Part shown: positions 49,476-56,758 of the stretch, piece by piece | How the letters are laid out: each line of letters starts with the position of its first letter | Position numbering within the stretch: the stretch's first letter is position 1 | Assembly (NCBI RefSeq): GCF_907164555.1 | Contig: NZ_CAJQZC010000002.1 | Coordinates: 310,001-374,000, forward strand | Reading direction: 5' to 3' | DNA from: Paraburkholderia saeva | Lineage (GTDB): Bacteria > Pseudomonadota > Gammaproteobacteria > Burkholderiales > Burkholderiaceae | DNA: 64,000 nucleotides | Notes under the pieces: model-generated | The model's input: only the letters and a program-made list of their open reading frames with translations | Told to the model about the DNA's origin: nothing | Database searches by the model: none | Translations under genes and position numbers: made by a program

Positions 49476-49835
49476 ATGTCTCGCCATCCATTCGATACCT
49501 TTTATATCCCGCTGGCCATTGGGATAGCCATGCTGTTGGCTGGACTCGGTCTACCCGCTATAGGCGTAGCCATCTCGCATACGATTGCATGGCTGCTGAA
49601 CGTATCCGCATTGCTGCTGATCGCTGGAACCTGTTGGGTTGCGTACAGAGTTCGGAACAACGGTACAGGTGAACGGGGTGGTCGCGGGGGCAATGCATCG
49701 GCGACCGGTGACGGGAACATCTCCATTGGCGGGAAAGGCGGTGACTCAACCGGCGGAATCGGCGGAACTGGCGGACACGCGACCGTTCGTGGCAACAATT
49801 CTGTAGCTAGGGGCGGCGACGGCGGGGCGGGTTAG
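49476..49835 (+). CDS. Small membrane protein with glycine-rich repeat tail
   Basis: This 119-residue protein was not recognised as a named family. Two membrane helices (about residues 10-30 and 34-57) are followed by a tail of 55-60 residues that is over one third Gly and built from GGxGG blocks (GGRGGNASATGDG, GGTGGHATVRGNNS). Four copies of the same pattern are shared between this tail and the neighbouring glycine-rich protein. Such Gly repeats can pack as polyproline-II bundles. GGAG lies 5 nt upstream of the ATG. Its stop overlaps that of the opposite gene. Confidence 0.75.
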   Translation: MSRHPFDTFYIPLAIGIAMLLAGLGLPAIGVAISHTIAWLLNVSALLLIAGTCWVAYRVRNNGTGERGGRGGNASATGDGNISIGGKGGDSTGGIGGTGGHATVRGNNSVARGGDGGAG

Positions 49836-50128
49836 ATTTTCGCGATGGGGTCTTTTGGGTCGTCCGCCGGTTTAGCGAAGTGCTCGATCAGAACGCGTGC
49901 GAGTTCAACCGCGACTGTTGGCGACAATGTGACGGCATGAGTAAAGACCGGTAGGCGCTCATTATCGCTCACGAAAGGGCCTCGATTTCCGAATGCGATG
50001 CGGACTTGCCCTTCTGCTTCCCCGGAAAAAGTGAAAGTCGATGCCGCAAACTCAGGCATCCCGGGACGAAACATTGCTTCCCACTGCGCTAAAGTCAATC
50101 CACCCACAACCTGTGATTTGTCCGTCAT
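49832..50128 (-). CDS. Small protein, possibly DUF3467-like
   Basis: This 98-residue protein has a predicted beta-beta-alpha C-terminal core (QVRIAFGNRGPF, then THAVTLSPTVAVELARVLIEHFAKP) reminiscent of DUF3467, but this is by eye only. It is encoded between the two glycine-rich genes on the opposite strand. Its stop overlaps the left neighbour's stop, and its start codon overlaps the right neighbour's start at CATG. Confidence 0.65.
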   Translation of the reverse strand: MTDKSQVVGGLTLAQWEAMFRPGMPEFAASTFTFSGEAEGQVRIAFGNRGPFVSDNERLPVFTHAVTLSPTVAVELARVLIEHFAKPADDPKDPIAKI

Positions 50129-50861
50129 GTCGTCACTCGATTCGAATGCACAGAGGCAGCATCTTGAGAAGGGAACCGGTGGAACCGGCGGAGACGCCGA
50201 AGTCCATGGCGATCATAGCAGCGCGGTTGGAGGTCGTGGGGGCGAAGCTGTTATAGGAGACGGCGGACGAGGCGGAAATGCCCGAGTGACCGGAAACCGG
50301 AGTACCGGCATAGGAGGACGAGGCGGGCGCGGTGGCATAGGCCCCGGTCAACCCGGTGGCGACATTGTCGTTGACCGTGACGACTTGTTCAGCGCGGGCG
50401 GACAAGGAGGCGAGGCAAACCAAGCCGATGGTCGCGGCGGTCGGGGAGGAAGAGCGTTCCGTGCACATCTTTTTGATGGTCAGGATCGCGGGCACCTCAA
50501 ACCGCCGTATGGGCGTCCTCACATTGAGCCGGGCCGAGGTGGTGATGCACCTGATAGTCCCCAATACATGGCAAGAAAGCTAGTCGTCATGGCGTTGAAA
50601 GAGCGATATTTCATTGAGAGCGGTATCGAACCGCGCGACACAGACACGGTGTGGTACGACCGTAAAGTTGTACCGCTGGACTGGCTGAATGAAACCCTTC
50701 GACTTCGGGGCCACCGCTGGACAATTTCCGTAGTAGAAGGTGAATATGAATTTGCAGACATCCATCGGCGGACCACCGCCAGACAACGCTTTCTGCGTTA
50801 CCTAATCTCCCTGACATCAATCCTAAAACGACGATCATCTCGGATCGCCTCAAAGAATTGA
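50127..50861 (+). CDS. Glycine-rich repeat protein with C-terminal domain
   Basis: This 244-residue protein of no recognised family starts with about 17 polar residues. A Gly-rich region of some 125 residues (GGTGGDAEVHGDHSS, GGRGGNARVTGNRST and similar) follows, then a C-terminal domain of about 100 residues (ALKERYFIESGIEPRDTDTV, PLDWLNETLRLRGHRW) that is not low-complexity. No signal peptide is seen. The start at 50127 has no clear ribosome site; the next in-frame ATG upstream (49998) would overlap the opposite gene. The 3' end overlaps the DUF2971 fragment. Confidence 0.7.
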   Translation: MSSLDSNAQRQHLEKGTGGTGGDAEVHGDHSSAVGGRGGEAVIGDGGRGGNARVTGNRSTGIGGRGGRGGIGPGQPGGDIVVDRDDLFSAGGQGGEANQADGRGGRGGRAFRAHLFDGQDRGHLKPPYGRPHIEPGRGGDAPDSPQYMARKLVVMALKERYFIESGIEPRDTDTVWYDRKVVPLDWLNETLRLRGHRWTISVVEGEYEFADIHRRTTARQRFLRYLISLTSILKRRSSRIASKN

Positions 50862-51253
50862 ACGTCACATCCCCTTCGCCCAACCCAGTCTTTGATCCTT
50901 GCTCGGTCGATTTCCGGCATGCGAAACCCAAACGTGACGCTGCGTAGCAGTTCCGCCGGATATTCATGCAGTCCGGGGCCGTTTGTATGATCGATGATCC
51001 TGTATTCTGCTTCATAGGACCAGCCACTGAATTTAGTCAGGAATATTAGGTCTGCTTGTTCCGCGTGCGGAGTTCGGAAAAAATCGACTACAGGATATTC
51101 ATCGGCATAGTGCACCTGTTGGGCCTCACCAAAGAATGGAGCCATCGCCGCCAATGGTCCGGTGCTTACCAGTGCCGACATACGCAAGGAAACAGTGTAG
51201 TCATCGTCAGTGGTAACAAAAGAGACCGCTTCAGCGTCTCGGCGTACTGTCAA
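50798..51253 (-). pseudogene. DUF2971 protein, N-terminally truncated
   Basis: The 151 codons match the C-terminal half of DUF2971 proteins: VHYADEYPVVDFF, then the hallmark LTKFSGWSYEAEYRII, followed by SVTFGFRMPEIDRARI and a closing FRIDV. Intact members are about 250-300 residues and begin with a conserved N-terminal half that is missing here. None of the frames in the 300 bases upstream resembles it. It is probably a relic, though a short expressed product cannot be excluded. It overlaps the glycine-rich gene by 64 nt on the opposite strand. Confidence 0.65.
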
Positions 51254-51557
51254 TCCACACTACCGCCCTTCCAGTCCCTACCGGCTCTACAGTGTCCATG
51301 AACGACTGCCTACGCGGCACCCGTTCGGACAGTGCGGGGAACCACGACCGCCGCAGTGTCACCGCCGACACTATGGCCAGCGCACCCAGTCGCGACAGCG
51401 TGAATGATTCACCATTGCAGCGCCGCCACTACTGTAAGCAACAGCAACAGTCGCGAACGACGACAGCGCCAGTGCCGACGGAGCGATGATTTTTCGCCGC
51501 AGCCGTTGACACCACTGCTGTTGAAAGACAAACAGCGAGAAAGCCGGATGGATTGAT
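51254..51557. other. Non-coding stretch inside the island
   Basis: About 300 bases between the DUF2971 fragment and the FRG gene. The only structure seen is a 6-bp hairpin AGTGTC/GACACT at 51355-51372. It may hold decayed coding sequence of the DUF2971 N-terminus, but no similarity is visible. Confidence 0.5.
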
Positions 51558-52685
51558 TCAAGGAAAACGCAACGAGCGAATTTCCTCGCACGTGCCATCA
51601 ATGCCCGGAAACAGTGAACCCGCCGTGATCCCCATCAGGCGCAAGTCTGCCAGTGCAGCGGGCGCTTCACTGATCGGAATGTCGAACGCTTCCAGAAACC
51701 CTTTATTTGAACCCTTCTCGCACTGTGCAATGTAGCTTTCCACATCATCCACGCTAGTCACGCTGGACAATGCTTGCTGTGGAATTGCGCGTGGATTGTT
51801 GATCGTCTGAAATTCAAGGAACGATAGGTTGTTGCGCGGCGTCGCCAACATAGGAATAGATTCCATCGTGTTCGTCCACGCCTCATAATCGATTCTGAAG
51901 ATTCGAACGTATCCCGGCGTTGATGCGGTTGCCCTCTGATGACCACGAAAAGCAAAGAACGCGGCCACAAAAGGTGAAAACGACCAGTCCAACAAGGGCG
52001 TGGGATAACCGTGGTGTTGCAACAGATGTAGAAAACTGCCTCTACCGTCATTTACCGCGATGTCCATCGGATGCGACAACAATCCGCTCAATCGCCGGTG
52101 CATGTGAAGCACGTCCTCTTGCGTGTATCGGTACAGATCGGCACGACCTTCGCGATGGAACAACGAGCGAAGCGGCCACCGAGAATTAGCTTGTCCCCTG
52201 AAGATGTACTTCCAGTACGAAGTGTTGAATAGGCGCGTCTTTAACTCTTCCCAACTGAATGCTCGCGCCACCACTTTGCTTTCGGCCTTGCCGCCGAATC
52301 GATGGACCACAGCGTGCCCCGCGTTGCCGAGATCGGTCGTATATGAGAGACGCATTCGGTTCCCATTCCAATCCCCTTCAATGTAGACGCGTCGTGCAAC
52401 AGAAAGGGGCTTACCGGCCAACTTCGATGCTAACTGACTGCCATCAATGAACGGGAAACCCGCATCGATCTGAGATGTGTATCCCAGCAACGGGCCTTCG
52501 GTCTGAAACGGGTTCGCGCCAACGGGAATTCGAATGGGTATGGCCGCGCAGATTGAAGGCGGATCAATAGGCCATTCGAAGATCATACCAACGTAGGCAT
52601 CGCCAACAAGGTCGAGATTGATAACTAAATTGCTATCTCTACCCTGTGCCGTCGCGTGTTTGATGCCAAGCCATTGACCGTTCAT
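51558..52685 (-). CDS. FRG-domain protein
   Basis: This 375-residue protein has an N-terminal half of unclear fold (about 1-135) and an FRG domain. The domain is recognised by YIFRGQANSRWPLRSLFHR near residue 165 and LLQHHGYPTPLLDWSFSPFVAAFFAF near 225. FRG proteins are common in genomic islands and have been linked to anti-phage or nucleotide-related conflict systems; their chemistry is not settled. The ATG at 52685 has GAGGAA 5 nt upstream. Confidence 0.85.
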   Translation of the reverse strand: MNGQWLGIKHATAQGRDSNLVINLDLVGDAYVGMIFEWPIDPPSICAAIPIRIPVGANPFQTEGPLLGYTSQIDAGFPFIDGSQLASKLAGKPLSVARRVYIEGDWNGNRMRLSYTTDLGNAGHAVVHRFGGKAESKVVARAFSWEELKTRLFNTSYWKYIFRGQANSRWPLRSLFHREGRADLYRYTQEDVLHMHRRLSGLLSHPMDIAVNDGRGSFLHLLQHHGYPTPLLDWSFSPFVAAFFAFRGHQRATASTPGYVRIFRIDYEAWTNTMESIPMLATPRNNLSFLEFQTINNPRAIPQQALSSVTSVDDVESYIAQCEKGSNKGFLEAFDIPISEAPAALADLRLMGITAGSLFPGIDGTCEEIRSLRFP

Positions 52686-52852
52686 GTAATTCCTCAATCA
52701 ACTTTGCATATATGGCGAGACCCCACCTATAGCAGCGTTAAGGTATCGGGTGCGAACCGCATCGTCTCGGCCAGTGGTAAATGCGAGGGGTCACCGTCAC
52801 TGTCGCTTCTGGCTTAAGCGTTTGGTTTAGTTTGCTCGATGGCCGCGACGCA

Positions 52853-53716
52853 TCAGATCGGCGTAACCGGCTTGGTTCTGTCCTCCGCCTGTGACACTAG
52901 GTAGTCGGTCACCAGCCACATGCCATTGTCAGTGGGAGCTTCTGGGAAATCCGCTGGCGGCAGTTGCGACAGGTCCAAGACCAATCGGGCGGACGCTGAA
53001 ATGGTCGGCGTTGAATCAGCAAGTCGGCGGAGGTTAAAGTGATTGCTTCGGTCGCCGTGCTCATCCCACACAACCCAGAAACCGAAAGGGAAGAACTTGA
53101 AGACGTGTCCGTATATCGCCGCCCCGTTCCCGCCACAGAACCCCATCGCCGAGTGCTTCATGACGACCCGGCGTCGATGCGGATAGAACCAGTAGTAGAC
53201 GCAAACCTGATCTGACAAAGTCGCCGAAGGATCAAGCACGTACGCTCTCAGCGCGTCATCCAGTGGGATAGCACGGTCCTTTTCTGTAACATCCGGGACC
53301 GCGTTCGCCGCCAAGAGATGTCCAATTACCGAGCGAAGGAAGCGGTTTGGCTGATAGTCGAACAGTTGCGTTCGAGGCAAGGTCAGCCGACTAGCCGATG
53401 CCCTTTGAAAATACGCTTCAATGGCGCAAACGGTGTCGCTCAACGCCCAATCATACTCAGTTCCAAGCAGCGTGTTGTTGCATCTTCCACATATCGTTCG
53501 GAAATGTGATCCGCCTTGCGACAGAAGAGGCCGACCCGGCTTTTCCGAGTTGTTCCCGTAGACATGGCTGATTATCGAGTCATTGATATTTCCGCAGCCC
53601 TTGGGCGGGACGTGATCCTTTGTTAGCGGACCATGTGTCCGGCAGATCGCGCAATACCCGACGTTCGGCCCCCGGTTAGTCAACCTTTCGATTATATTTT
53701 TTGAATAGTTCGCCAT
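52853..53716 (-). CDS. HNH-type zinc-binding protein, putative endonuclease
   Basis: The 287-residue protein has an N-terminal module with CAICRTHGPLTKDHVPPKGCGN and, 40 residues on, RTICGRCNN. Two Cys pairs surround a DH motif, the layout of HNH-fold nucleases. The remaining 200 residues match no family I recognise; they contain several aromatic-rich strands (VCVYYWFYPHRRR, FKFFPFGFWVVWDEHGD). No methyltransferase accompanies it, so it is not a classical restriction enzyme. It lies 19 nt downstream of the two-TM protein gene, probably in one transcript. Confidence 0.72.
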   Translation of the reverse strand: MANYSKNIIERLTNRGPNVGYCAICRTHGPLTKDHVPPKGCGNINDSIISHVYGNNSEKPGRPLLSQGGSHFRTICGRCNNTLLGTEYDWALSDTVCAIEAYFQRASASRLTLPRTQLFDYQPNRFLRSVIGHLLAANAVPDVTEKDRAIPLDDALRAYVLDPSATLSDQVCVYYWFYPHRRRVVMKHSAMGFCGGNGAAIYGHVFKFFPFGFWVVWDEHGDRSNHFNLRRLADSTPTISASARLVLDLSQLPPADFPEAPTDNGMWLVTDYLVSQAEDRTKPVTPI

Positions 53717-53735
53717 GCCGGATTTCCATTGGAGT

Positions 53736-54476
53736 TCAAGTTTCCAGACCTACTATCATCGCGCCACTTAACGTCGCTTCCGGCAACGTGGCGGCCCGGA
53801 GTCGTCGCTCGTCGCCGTCGATCCAGATGCGACACGCAATATCTTTACTATCCGCATCGTGCGGACGAACCCGAATGTGAAGGTTTGTCCCTGCACCCGG
53901 CACCCTACACACATTGCCACCAAAACAAGCGGCAACCGGACCAGTTAGGCCGATGTCTTGGTCATCGGGGTTTGGCGGTTCACGCGAGAACCAGTAGGCG
54001 ATGTAGACCGTCTTGTACGACTTCGGCGGAAGGTCGAATTTCTCCACGAATCGCGGACCGGTTGATCCGTCGTACAGTGGTGCGTTCATCACGTGCGCAG
54101 TGCAGTCCTTCCAGTGCACGCCCGAACGGTTCTGAACGACAGCCGCCACGCTGTAGCCACGAATCTGATCGTTGAAGGTGAAGTCCGGCGACCGCATGTC
54201 GTCTGTGATCGACAATGCAAGCGGCTGCATGTATCGCTGGGTTTTGAAGATGCCGACTATCGCGTAGAAGCCCAAGCCAATGACAAAACCGCCGACCGCC
54301 CCGATGACGTTGTTTGTAAATTCGTTGTTGGTCGCGCTGACGCCAAACTTGGCAAGCACGAAGCCACCAAAGGACCCACCGAACAGCGTAAGCCAGCCGA
54401 ACGTCTGCGCGAACGCATCGTGGATCGTGTACCAAAGCCATCGCCGCACGAACGACCGCGTTCGCTTCCGTATCAT
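53736..54476 (-). CDS. Two-TM membrane protein with C-terminal soluble domain
   Basis: This 246-residue protein belongs to no recognised family. A basic N-terminus precedes two hydrophobic helices (about 25-47 and 57-78; TFGWLTLFGGSFGGFVLAKFG and VIGAVGGFVIGLGFYAIVGIF), followed by a beta-rich domain of about 165 residues. It is directly upstream of the HNH gene with a 19-nt gap. A membrane protein paired with a putative nuclease suggests a membrane-associated effector or sensor, which is inference. Confidence 0.7.
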   Translation of the reverse strand: MIRKRTRSFVRRWLWYTIHDAFAQTFGWLTLFGGSFGGFVLAKFGVSATNNEFTNNVIGAVGGFVIGLGFYAIVGIFKTQRYMQPLALSITDDMRSPDFTFNDQIRGYSVAAVVQNRSGVHWKDCTAHVMNAPLYDGSTGPRFVEKFDLPPKSYKTVYIAYWFSREPPNPDDQDIGLTGPVAACFGGNVCRVPGAGTNLHIRVRPHDADSKDIACRIWIDGDERRLRAATLPEATLSGAMIVGLET

Positions 54477-54719
54477 CCGGCCCTCCCCGAGATCAATGAA
54501 TCACACAGTCAGTGCGTCCGGTTCACCTTTCGCTTCGATCAACTGTCCGACAGTTCGACCCGGTTGCTGAATATCGAGACGCAGAGATGACGTGCGGACC
54601 GTTGCTATCGAGCGCAAGTTGATGGACGATGCCCACAATTAAATCTATGACAACAATGCCGATATGCATGCGTCGATGGACGAAGCCCACCGGCATTCAG
54701 GCCAGCGTCAGGCGTCGGT

Positions 54720-55613
54720 TCATGCATCGACGCGTGGCCTCCACAGCGGACGGAGTACGTTGCTTAAACTCGGTACCACGATGTTATTGTCCCAACGCAT
54801 CGACCCAGATACAGTGATTCCGACAACGTGCCTTACATCATGGAACCGGAAGTATCCGTATTTCAGATGTACCGCTCTGCCGCAGCGAACGGCACTTACT
54901 CCCCACCGATCCCAAAATCCCTCGACGCGTACTGCAAAATTCAGCGCCCCGGTCTGTCGGCGGCTCGGATAGGCAATGACCGACACGTCTGGCAACTTCC
55001 CGAAAATGTTCATCGCGACCAAAGAGGACACGCTGTAGTCGTCGTCCGGGTTCATCAGACAGTCGTAGAGAAATGCATCTGCAATCAGTAAGGACCTCGC
55101 TTCCTCAACACCGCAAGCGTTTAATAGGTCTGATATAGCCCGAGACCCACCACCAGACAACGCGCCGCGTCCTGTACGTTGAATTTGTCTCATTTCTCCG
55201 ATTGGCGCAATTTGCACCGTCTTGTTGGGTTGGATTTCGAATTCCGCGAGTACCACCTGATCGTCCGAAATCCCAACTTCGCTAAAGGCAGTCTCAGCAT
55301 TGTCCGCGAGATACAAAACCGGAAAACCTGCGGCGTTAGCCCTCCCTGCTTTGGCGGGTATGTCCTTACGCCATATAACGCCATCGACTTCGGAAGGAAG
55401 CGATTCACCTGCATGCAGCCGTCTTGCCCGACGATAACTGTGCCCCGGACCCCACGTTAAGCTCAGGATTGGGTGAGCATCAACGAGCCGTCTAATCAAC
55501 GCTTGTTTTTCAACAAATGGCTTCTCTTGGAAGGTCGAAATCTCGCAAAGCAACTCTTCGAGTGGTAACGGAGGGAAAGTCTGCGTGAGTGTCGATACCA
55601 AAGATTTCTCCAT
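54720..55613 (-). CDS. RES-domain protein (putative NAD+-degrading toxin)
   Basis: This 297-residue protein has an N-terminal extension of about 60 residues, then a RES domain. The domain has Arg in GHSYRRARRL, the GRANAAGFPVLYLAD strand and Glu in ETAFSEVGIS. RES-Xre modules are NAD+ phosphorylase toxins with an Xre/DUF2384 antitoxin. No Xre-like gene lies next to it. The start may be ATG 55613 or GTG 55619; neither has a clean ribosome site. Confidence 0.82.
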   Translation of the reverse strand: MEKSLVSTLTQTFPPLPLEELLCEISTFQEKPFVEKQALIRRLVDAHPILSLTWGPGHSYRRARRLHAGESLPSEVDGVIWRKDIPAKAGRANAAGFPVLYLADNAETAFSEVGISDDQVVLAEFEIQPNKTVQIAPIGEMRQIQRTGRGALSGGGSRAISDLLNACGVEEARSLLIADAFLYDCLMNPDDDYSVSSLVAMNIFGKLPDVSVIAYPSRRQTGALNFAVRVEGFWDRWGVSAVRCGRAVHLKYGYFRFHDVRHVVGITVSGSMRWDNNIVVPSLSNVLRPLWRPRVDA

Positions 55614-55996
55614 TTCCACCGCGCCAAATCGGCAAACGATGCGTACTCATTTAATAAAATGCAAGACCGACTTGGGTTCGAATCCTATGCCATCGGCAAC
55701 AACTTACATCCACGTGGCTCGCACGGCATTGCATCTGTAGCCTTACCTTTCTGTCATTTTCGCATTATCGAACCCGACTTGGTCACAACCCGGTGACCTT
55801 CTTCGTGATCGAGAGACCGGCCCAATCGCATTGTCGTCGCGAGCGTAGCCGATGCCTCAGTGAACCGAGCAGACCGGCAACAAATCCGGCGTTCAGGTTG
55901 ATATTGCATGGGTGCAGCACGTCGCCATGCTTCGTTGCATGTTCAAGATTGGAGCGAATCGCGTAAACTTACATCCGGCGAATGGTCAGGAATTGT

Positions 55997-56055
55997 TGTC
56001 CAAGTCTTGTCCAAACGCCGTCCAAGTTCACAAACCGATTTGGACAGGATCGAAC
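55997..56055. promoter_or_regulatory. Right-end recombinase arm-type repeats
   Basis: TGTCCAAGT (55997), TGTCCAAAC (56008) and CGTCCAAGT (56019) are direct repeats spaced exactly 11 bp. An inverted copy follows in ATTTGGACAGGATCGAAC (56038-56055), the reverse complement of 48123-48140. The stretch lies 66 nt inside attR. The rest of the 55614-56120 gap shows no gene. Confidence 0.65.
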
Positions 56056-56120
56056 GCTTCGCAAACGGTAAGTCTTTGATTTGTAAGACCGTCAACACAA
56101 GGCTACGCACGGAAACCAGA

Positions 56121-56216
56121 ATGTGCAAGGCGGTCGACCGCGGCATGACGATCAACGATGTGAAGGTGCTGGAGAAGCACGGCGGGAAGTCGGGGGACTG
56201 GGTGGCCAATCCCTGA
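56121..56216 (+). pseudogene. moaC: Displaced native 3' end of moaC (with attR core at 56121-56134)
   Basis: The 32 codons after the core encode [14 protein letters not shown] and end WVANP. They are homologous to the end of MoaC but have no upstream part, start or promoter. Codon choice (gaccgcggc, aacgat) matches the GC-rich chromosome better than the copy at 47942-48023, so this is the original host end left behind by integration. Confidence 0.88.
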
Positions 56217-56287
56217 CCGCTTCGATCGTTCGCAGACCTTGACGGACGCGCCGTGCATGTCGCGCGGGCCGTTCCTTTCGATGACGA

Positions 56288-56674
56288 TCACATCGCTCGC
56301 GCCTTGTCGCCGCGCGGCGTGAGCACGCCCAGCACGATTGCGCCGATGAAAAGCGCAGGCACGTCGCCGACCAGATGACCGAGATGCGCGGGGTTCTCCA
56401 GCGCCTGAACGGTCATGATCGCGCCGTGCACGACGCTCGACCAGACGGCAAACCAGATCAGGCTCAGATAACGCAGCGGATTGCGCGCCGCGAGGAGCAG
56501 GAAGACGCCGAGCGTCGCGTAAACGCCGACGATCATCGCCGGATAATCCGAATGGCCCGTGTGCCACGTCCAGCCCGACGGCCAGACCACCATCAGCGGA
56601 TATAAACCGAGTGACATCGCACCCGCTATAACGAGTGCGATCCGTAACCAGGTCATGCGTTGCGAGTTAGTCAT
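56288..56674 (-). CDS. Small four-helix membrane protein
   Basis: This 128-residue protein has four hydrophobic helices (LRIALVIAGAMSLGLYPLMV, YPAMIVGVYATLGVFLLLAA, LIWFAVWSSVVHGAIMTVQA and a last one near the end). It resembles small inner-membrane proteins of DUF6632 type, though that name is uncertain. No catalytic motif is seen. It is the first core gene right of the island. Confidence 0.75.
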   Translation of the reverse strand: MTNSQRMTWLRIALVIAGAMSLGLYPLMVVWPSGWTWHTGHSDYPAMIVGVYATLGVFLLLAARNPLRYLSLIWFAVWSSVVHGAIMTVQALENPAHLGHLVGDVPALFIGAIVLGVLTPRGDKARAM

Positions 56675-56758
56675 AGGCGTCGGGAGGCTGGCGCGGATCG
56701 TGGTCCACGCGCCACCATGTTCGTTATCGTCATACGCGCTTAACAGCGCATTGTCGTT

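Larger units (their letters stand above)
47942..56134. mobile_element. Integrative genomic island in moaC (about 8.2 kb)
   Basis: The element is bounded by a 14-bp direct repeat within two copies of the moaC 3' end. It carries a tyrosine recombinase at the left boundary and phased TGTCCAA repeats at both ends. Its genes are less GC-rich than the flanking core genes and are mostly accessory families (FRG, HNH, RES, DUF2971, glycine-rich proteins). No conjugation, phage structural or replication gene is visible, so it is not self-transmissible and may be mobilised only by excision and chance transfer. Confidence 0.85.

Noticed and set aside
55637-55695. tRNA-like remnant (GGGTTCGAATCC T-loop motif with CGATG...CATCG ends)
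   Set aside because: The T-loop motif is good, but the element is only about 59 bases, has no D-arm, shows acceptor mismatches and has no anticodon stem. It is too incomplete to call a tRNA or tRNA fragment.
55908-56216. Small gene encoding a MoaC C-terminal fusion at the right island end
   Set aside because: The upstream part is non-coding DNA with recombinase repeats. Only the moaC remnant from 56121 is homologous, and there is no ribosome site.
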